A stretch of DNA of 64,000 bases, from the NCBI RefSeq assembly GCF_000278155.1, contig NZ_JH725097.1, positions 1-64,000 of the forward strand. The letters run 5' to 3'. The stretch comes from Bartonella doshiae NCTC 12862 = ATCC 700133 (lineage in GTDB: Bacteria; Pseudomonadota; Alphaproteobacteria; Rhizobiales; Rhizobiaceae). Made by a program: the position numbers and the translations under genes. A model generated the notes under the pieces. That model had not been told where the DNA came from. It made no database searches and worked only from the letters and a program-made list of their open reading frames with translations. Below, piece after piece: positions 58,713 to 64,000 of the stretch (position 1 is its first letter; each line of letters begins with the position of its first letter).

Positions 58713-61700
58713 ATGAAGCATGAAAGTGGTTTGCCCTTTGCAATTGACAGATCTCGTGGCAAAGAGGAACAACAAAGCGTTGTCTTTTATGGCACGCGTC
58801 CTTTTATTCAAAGCGGTGAACTCAATGAGGTTCAAACCATCATAAGGGGACGCCATGACCGTTTGGGGCGCCTTGTTGCCAAAGAAGGAGACCGCGTTGA
58901 ACGTGCTGATGCTTTTGTCAACAAAGACATGAGGACCGTCACTTTAACGGATGGCAAGATTTATATCGCAGGCGATATCTTTCCAGTCTCTGAAGCTGTA
59001 CTCAACAATGTTTCCATGATCGGACGCTTGGAAATTGGTGTAAAGCTGCAAAAAAAATGGATAACACATGAAGATGATCCAGAGCTGTTGGGGCAAATAC
59101 CCGGAACATTAGCAGAAGGAGAACCTGGTGCCGCACGCGAAACAGCAAAGCTTGTTTGGGCACTGAAAGAGGATGCTCAAGACGGCACTTTCTTTCCCGT
59201 TTATATTTTACAAGATGGTGTTCTGATTGATCAAAAATCCCCCTCATTGCTTGAACCGGCCATGCAAGCTATTGCTACTTATGACAGAGCCCATGGACAT
59301 TATATCGTGAATGGCTGCCGTGTAAGCGCATTGGGAGCAAATGACGGTTGCCAAGTGTTTAGCATTCAAGAAGGAGAAGCCAATATTAATGGCTTTAAAC
59401 GCAAACGCCTTGCGGCTTTGCGGCATGAAGAAGAGGAAGAGTTTGCGAAAGGTTTGGTACCAAGCGAAACACATATTTTTGCGCCTCAAAACGGCAAGAC
59501 AAGCTTCACCTTTAAACCCTATTATTTTCCTATTGCTGATATTCAGTCTCTTTTGTTGACAAAAGAAAAAACCGTTAACGTCACCCGTGGTGCGGTTGCT
59601 GCTGGGCGTGATGGTGTTCCTGATAAAAGTATTACCTCTTTTATTAAAGTCGTTCAAGGAAGCAAGGAATTTAAAGAAGGTACAGATTTTAAAAAAACCG
59701 GAGACACCATTGATTGGGCTCCCATGGGAGATGAACCTGCTCCGGGGAGCACCTACAAAGTGACTTATCGTTACCGTTCAAAAATCACGGCTGATAAGGT
59801 AACAGCGCAGGAAATCACTGTCTCAGGTGGGGCGCAAGGTGGGGATATTATCGTCAGTTATACTTACAAATTGCCCCGCATTGACCGTATAGGTCTCAAC
59901 ACAGGGGGCAATGTGGTTTACATCAAAGGTATCTCGGCAGATCACCCCATGGCACCAAGTGTCCCTGATGATGTGTTGTCCCTTGCAACGATCACCAACA
60001 ATTGGCTTGAAACGCCGGTTGTGGTCAATGATGGCACACGTGTTGCCCCCTATGATGAGATGTGGCGCTATTTTCAACGGGTACTTTCGCTTGACCGGTT
60101 GATGCAGTTAGAGCGCATTAAAAGCAATGTTGACTCTAAAGAACCTGTTGCCAAAAAAGGCATGTTCGCAGATCCTTTTCTTGATGACAGTTACAGAGAT
60201 GAAGGCTTTCAACAAACGGGGGCGGTAGGAAACGGCATTTTGCAGCTTGCCATTGACCCAACATTCTATACTGCTCCTTTAAAAGCGCCTGTCACCCTTG
60301 ATTGGACAAATGAAGTGATCATTGCGCAAGAGTTGACAACCGCTTGCGAAAAAATCAACCCCTATCAAAATTTTGCGACCTTGCCTGGTACAGTAACCCT
60401 TGAACCCGCGACAGACTTTTGGCATGAACAGCGCACCGATTGGCTCTCGAGTGTCACCAATCAACTGAATATGGGAACACACCGCGGTAGTAGTATCCGT
60501 AAGACAGAGGTGAATGATGAACTCATCAGTGAAACCCTAAAACAAATCAATTTTTTAAGGCAAATTGATCTTGGCTTTAAAATTGAAGGCTTTGGCAGTA
60601 GCGAAATCTTGGAAAGTCTTACCTTTGATGGTGTGAATGTTTTACCAAAAACAAAGCTTGTTGCAGATAGCAAAGGCACCCTTGAAGGCACTTTCACGAT
60701 TCCACAAAACATTCCTGCTGGCACAAAGAATGTGATCGCACGAGGCAGAGGTGGAACAATTGCAACAGGGCTTTTTACAGGTCAAGGCGTGATTGATGTG
60801 AAAGTAATGCGGCGCACCACCACGGTGAAGATATGGACGAAAGTGGACCCACAAGCGCAAGTTTTTACCCCCGATGAAACACGGCAAATCACAGGTGTTG
60901 ACTTTCATCTTTGTAAAATCGGTAATCAAAACCATGATCTGGTGATTGATTTGGTCACTACAGAAAATGGTTATCCGACCGCCGATATTCAAGCACAAAG
61001 CTTTTATTCTATGAAGGGCGCAAAGCTAGGTTGGGCACAGGCACGCTACGATGTTCCTTTGCTTGTCCCCGATGATCGTCTCACCGCCTTTGTCATTAAA
61101 ACCGATGATGCTGATCATTCCGTCTCCTTGGCAAAGCTTGGAGATTTTGATGAGGAAAAGCAAAGATATGTCTCAAGCCATCCTTATGTAACCGGTCCCC
61201 GCTTTTCTTCAGTTAACGCGCAAAGCTGGACAGCCCATCAAGATGAGGCTTTAGCCTTTCGCGTGCTGGCGGCACGCTACACACAAACAGAAAAAACCAT
61301 TGATCTTGGCACTTTTAATCTTGTTGATTGTTCTGATTTGCAAATACGTGCAGCCATTGAATTGCCTTCAAGTGAGTGTTCTGTTATCTTTGAAATTGAA
61401 AGAAACAACGGCACGGTTTATCAACTCCTTCCCTTTCAATTGCTAAGCCTTACTGAATATATCAGTGAAAAAGTTCAACTCCGGGCCATTCTCAAAGGCA
61501 CGGAAAAGCTCTCACCCGTGTTATTTGCTCCTGTTCAATTGATTGCGGGGAAGATTCATAAAGAAGCAACCTATATCACCCGTGCTTTTGCCTTTGGTGA
61601 AAAGGCAAGGTTGACGAGCTATATCAAAACCTTTTTACCGGGCGGTGCAACGTTCTTACTAGAGATGCAACTGGATGAGGGTGCTTTTGTCCCTCTCACA

Positions 61701-61856
61701 TTAGAAGAAACAGAGCAGTTATCCGAGCCTCTTTGGACAGAACGAAAATTCATTAGCAGCGACAAAACAGCCAAACAAGCGCGTTTGAAACTCACCCTTA
61801 CCGGTGGACCTGCAGCACGATCTATGGTGTGTGATTTCGGTGCTGGCATATTATGA
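58713..61856 (+). CDS. Large tail protein, DUF4815 type
   Basis: 1047 residues. The N-terminal 550 or so resemble DUF4815 tail proteins: SGLPFAIDRSRGKEEQQSVVFYG, FIQSGELNEVQTIIRGRHDRLGRLVAKEGDRV, DGKIYIAGDIFPV, then Ig-like and beta-rich regions toward the C-terminus. It probably connects baseplate and tail fibre. A weak GAGG precedes the start. Confidence 0.8.
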   Translation: MKHESGLPFAIDRSRGKEEQQSVVFYGTRPFIQSGELNEVQTIIRGRHDRLGRLVAKEGDRVERADAFVNKDMRTVTLTDGKIYIAGDIFPVSEAVLNNVSMIGRLEIGVKLQKKWITHEDDPELLGQIPGTLAEGEPGAARETAKLVWALKEDAQDGTFFPVYILQDGVLIDQKSPSLLEPAMQAIATYDRAHGHYIVNGCRVSALGANDGCQVFSIQEGEANINGFKRKRLAALRHEEEEEFAKGLVPSETHIFAPQNGKTSFTFKPYYFPIADIQSLLLTKEKTVNVTRGAVAAGRDGVPDKSITSFIKVVQGSKEFKEGTDFKKTGDTIDWAPMGDEPAPGSTYKVTYRYRSKITADKVTAQEITVSGGAQGGDIIVSYTYKLPRIDRIGLNTGGNVVYIKGISADHPMAPSVPDDVLSLATITNNWLETPVVVNDGTRVAPYDEMWRYFQRVLSLDRLMQLERIKSNVDSKEPVAKKGMFADPFLDDSYRDEGFQQTGAVGNGILQLAIDPTFYTAPLKAPVTLDWTNEVIIAQELTTACEKINPYQNFATLPGTVTLEPATDFWHEQRTDWLSSVTNQLNMGTHRGSSIRKTEVNDELISETLKQINFLRQIDLGFKIEGFGSSEILESLTFDGVNVLPKTKLVADSKGTLEGTFTIPQNIPAGTKNVIARGRGGTIATGLFTGQGVIDVKVMRRTTTVKIWTKVDPQAQVFTPDETRQITGVDFHLCKIGNQNHDLVIDLVTTENGYPTADIQAQSFYSMKGAKLGWAQARYDVPLLVPDDRLTAFVIKTDDADHSVSLAKLGDFDEEKQRYVSSHPYVTGPRFSSVNAQSWTAHQDEALAFRVLAARYTQTEKTIDLGTFNLVDCSDLQIRAAIELPSSECSVIFEIERNNGTVYQLLPFQLLSLTEYISEKVQLRAILKGTEKLSPVLFAPVQLIAGKIHKEATYITRAFAFGEKARLTSYIKTFLPGGATFLLEMQLDEGAFVPLTLEETEQLSEPLWTERKFISSDKTAKQARLKLTLTGGPAARSMVCDFGAGIL

Positions 61857-61869
61857 GGGGAAAACAGAG

Positions 61870-63243
61870 ATGACCAAAACCAAAAAACTCGACATGGAAT
61901 TGCCTAAAGAAGGGCGTTTTATCAGTTCTGAATTCCCAATCTTGCGGGAAAACTTGACGAAAATTGATCAAACCATTGCCGATGTTGAGGAACAGATAGA
62001 GGGCAAAGCCCCTTTACAGCACACACATAGCATAAGTGATGTTACGGATCTTGAAGCAGCCCTTAAGGCCAAGATGGCGGCCGATAAAACCTTCACCTTT
62101 GCTGATTTAAGCGATATCGAGGGTGCTAAGGATGCGGCAAGCAATTATGTTCTCTATAAAGCAAGCAACAACAGTTTCACCTTTGGCAGTGCTATCTCTC
62201 TGTTAGGTGCACACCAGCATAAGATTGATGACATTGTGGGTCTTGATGATTTTAGAGCCAAAATCAATGAAGATCTTACAAGCTATGGACGTTTAGCACA
62301 AGCCAATGAATGGCAGAATTACAATAAATTTACCAGCAAAGTTACCATGAGTAGCAACTTAGAGCTTTTGGGCAACGCTTCATTGAACCTCATTCATAAT
62401 GGTGAAGTAGTGACAAATTTAAGTGCAACAGGAAGCATGCTTAAAGGTCCAGCAACTGTTGATGGTGAGGCACTTTACACAAAAGATGAGGCTACTACTG
62501 CTCTTCAAAAAATACGCAATGAGATTGCAAAACTGAAAGAAGTTACCGCGCGTAATCCCCTTGAAATCCTCATGACAGAAAGTGGCACCATTCCATTTCC
62601 TGATAGTGTTACTAGCTACACCGATATTGAAATATGGGCGTGGGGTGGTGGTGGAGGTGGAGGTTCTTTTCTTGGCGGTGGCGGCGGCGGAGGCGGTTGT
62701 GTACGTATTCAAATCAGAGGATATGAGCTGAGAAACTCAAGAAGTGCTCAAATTGGACGTGGCGGGAAAGGCGGCAATAACGAGAGAGGAGGCGAAGGCG
62801 GTCAAACAATAATTCAAGGACTTCTTACCGCAGGCGGCGGCGGAGGTGGTGGATGCTATGGATATGGAACTTCCGGCAGTGCAGGAAGTGTCAACAGCAG
62901 TGGTCAAGGTGGTAGCGGTGGCAACTACTACACTAATAACTACAGTGTTAATGGTAGCAGCTCTACTTTCGGTGGCGGGAGTGGTGGTAGCTATGCATAC
63001 TATAGAAGTAACAATGGTGTTTATAAAGCAAACATTGGACATGGTGGAAGCTCTATTTATGGTGGTGCTGGTGGTGCTTGCTGTGATGGCATCGCAAAAG
63101 GGGGTTACAGTGGAAAAGGCGGCAATGGTGGTGATGGAAATGGTTCTACCGGCGGCGGTGGCGGTGGCTACTTTCCAGGAAAATCTGGTAGAGATGGCGG
63201 CAATGGCGGCGATGGAGCAATCTTATTTAGATTTTTTATATAG
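61870..63243 (+). CDS. Tail fibre with glycine-rich tip
   Basis: 457 residues from ATG 61870 (GAGGGGAAAACAGAG upstream). N-terminal helical trimer region (KIDQTIADVEEQIEGKAPLQHTHSISDVTDLEAALKAK, a common fibre motif), a beta shaft, then from about residue 255 a domain of about 190 residues made largely of glycine runs (GGGGGG, GGKGG) broken by variable aromatic segments. This is the layout of polyglycine-sandwich receptor-binding tips in phage fibre adhesins. It determines host range. DNA in 62641-63200 is itself repetitive and prone to recombination. Confidence 0.85.
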   Translation: MTKTKKLDMELPKEGRFISSEFPILRENLTKIDQTIADVEEQIEGKAPLQHTHSISDVTDLEAALKAKMAADKTFTFADLSDIEGAKDAASNYVLYKASNNSFTFGSAISLLGAHQHKIDDIVGLDDFRAKINEDLTSYGRLAQANEWQNYNKFTSKVTMSSNLELLGNASLNLIHNGEVVTNLSATGSMLKGPATVDGEALYTKDEATTALQKIRNEIAKLKEVTARNPLEILMTESGTIPFPDSVTSYTDIEIWAWGGGGGGGSFLGGGGGGGGCVRIQIRGYELRNSRSAQIGRGGKGGNNERGGEGGQTIIQGLLTAGGGGGGGCYGYGTSGSAGSVNSSGQGGSGGNYYTNNYSVNGSSSTFGGGSGGSYAYYRSNNGVYKANIGHGGSSIYGGAGGACCDGIAKGGYSGKGGNGGDGNGSTGGGGGGYFPGKSGRDGGNGGDGAILFRFFI

Positions 63244-63252
63244 GAGGTATTT

Positions 63253-63504
63253 ATGGAATATGCAGTTGTTGAAAATGGTGTGGTAACCAATATTATTGTA
63301 GCCTCAGAAGATTATGTTCACGCCTTTGATGGTGAAGCCATTCCTTCAAGTGAAGCACAAATCAGCTGGACTTATAAGGATGGAGTGTTCTCTCCTCCTA
63401 TTGTTGATGAAAACACAAAACAGCTCTCATCTACTGAAATGAAAGAAACAGATATACCTGTAGAGCCTGTAAAAGAACCACAAGAGAAAAATAATCAAGT
63501 CTAG
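63253..63504 (+). CDS. Small tail-fibre-associated protein
   Basis: 83 residues: MEYAVVENGVVTNIIVASEDYV, ISWTYKDGVFSPP, then a flexible proline/glutamate tail. Small proteins of this type follow fibre genes and may serve in assembly. TAGGAGGTATTT gives a strong ribosome-binding site. Confidence 0.7.
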   Translation: MEYAVVENGVVTNIIVASEDYVHAFDGEAIPSSEAQISWTYKDGVFSPPIVDENTKQLSSTEMKETDIPVEPVKEPQEKNNQV

Positions 63505-63613
63505 GTTACAAGCTATTTAAAAACTAATGGCATGGGTCAACGGAGCAGTTGTTGTATAAGCGTTTAAAGGCTTGTATGATTTTCTTTAAGTCCTTTTTAA
63601 AACTCTTTAAAAG

Positions 63614-63632
63614 CCCTTTAAAGGGACTTTTT
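63614..63632 (+). terminator. Terminator after the tail fibre operon
   Basis: CCCTTTAAAGGG palindrome (63614-63625) followed by a T5 run. It ends the tail operon; the rest to the window end has no confident gene. Confidence 0.5.
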
Positions 63633-63702
63633 GACTGACAGTGTCAGTCTTATGAGAGTGTGCGCTTGTTGTTATAGTCTCTTCATTGATTTGGAGAGCA
63701 AA

Positions 63703-63891
63703 ATGACAATAGAATTTAAACTTCGTATTCACTTTATTAAGAATGGCAAGGGATCTAAGTTTTTAGCAATATTTGATCAGGCAGCCGTTGATATGATCGT
63801 AAAATCCTTGATGTTGACGTGCAAATTTATCCCCTCCATGCACCTATTCTTCTCTTTACGCATGAGGTGGAGAAAAGAAAAACAAGTCTAG
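63703..63891 (+). CDS. Possible small protein after the tail operon
   Basis: About 62 residues from ATG 63703 (MTIEFKLRIHFIKNGKGSKFLAIFDQAAVDMIVKSLM...), GGAGAGCAAA upstream. The first 40 residues look like a real protein fold, but the C-terminus is basic and odd, suggesting truncation or frameshift. No family recognised. Confidence 0.3.
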   Translation: MTIEFKLRIHFIKNGKGSKFLAIFDQAAVDMIVKSLMLTCKFIPSMHLFFSLRMRWRKEKQV

Positions 63892-64000
63892 ACGATAAGG
63901 GTTTCTAATGGGATGTTACTGTTTTTCCATTTTAGCACTTATAATGTAAGCTATTTGTTGACATTATAAGTATTTTACGCTATATAAAAGAATGATTAAA

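Noticed and set aside
62419..63286. Open frames on both strands in the glycine-rich tail fibre region
   Set aside because: They result from GGT/GGC repeats in the fibre gene; the fibre frame alone has a ribosome-binding site and known architecture.

Overview
The window is AT-rich accessory DNA of an alphaproteobacterium. The small Fic protein, the BrnTA, HicAB and HigBA modules, and a lambda/P2-mosaic tailed prophage with several antirepressors make Bartonella the best guess. That genus assignment is recognition, not a database result. Most of the window is one prophage that has collected cargo at several levels.

Layout. About 0.6-11.9 kb is the lysogeny and early region: a partial antirepressor, an HsdR-N-type nuclease, an S24-like repressor facing a Cro-like gene across a shared operator, a RuvC-like nuclease, a DUF1376-type replication protein and SSB, with HigBA and HicAB modules between them. 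At 12.7-14.0 kb is an AB5-type toxin cargo: a cholera/heat-labile-toxin-like A subunit followed by a small secreted protein that looks like its B subunit. At 14.2-15.8 kb is a c4-type antisense RNA and antirepressor cassette, followed by an intact class II fic gene. At 17.6-30.8 kb is the head and tail operon: terminase, gpW, portal, S49 protease with scaffold, decoration protein, capsid, FII, U-like, and baseplate V, W, J and I. It is interrupted at 25.1-27.2 kb by a second antirepressor cassette and a HicAB pair. The distal tail genes (DUF4815 protein, glycine-rich tail fibre) resume at 58.7 kb.

The 27.9 kb between the two tail halves (about 30.72-58.64 kb) reads as an integrative element lodged in the 3' end of tail gene I. 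A 7-bp GAGATAC repeat in the same reading frame lies at both edges, and a tyrosine integrase sits just inside the right edge. The element carries three beta-helix repeat proteins, a giant type ISP restriction-modification enzyme, a decayed primase/DUF3987 module and three perfect DnaA boxes. Nested inside it is a 12.1 kb segment (35.74-47.87 kb) with reciprocal gene halves at its ends. Removing it would rejoin a yafQ toxin gene, and closing it into a circle would rejoin a fic gene. Its cargo is an eight-gene biosynthetic cluster: ATP-grasp ligase, PaaK-like adenylating enzyme, dipeptide epimerase, aminotransferase, D-2-hydroxyacid dehydrogenase, BBE-type flavoenzyme, an unknown protein and a MATE exporter. 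This suggests an exported, bacilysin-like small peptide.

The most striking structure is a family of four c4-like antisense RNA units (A, B and C on the plus strand, D on the minus strand). Each has its own promoter, a conserved stem framework, and two short antisense words. These words match an upstream decoy copy and, in three units, the ribosome-binding region of the next gene. The words differ between units and all partners change with them. Two units govern antirepressors and one governs a beta-helix protein.
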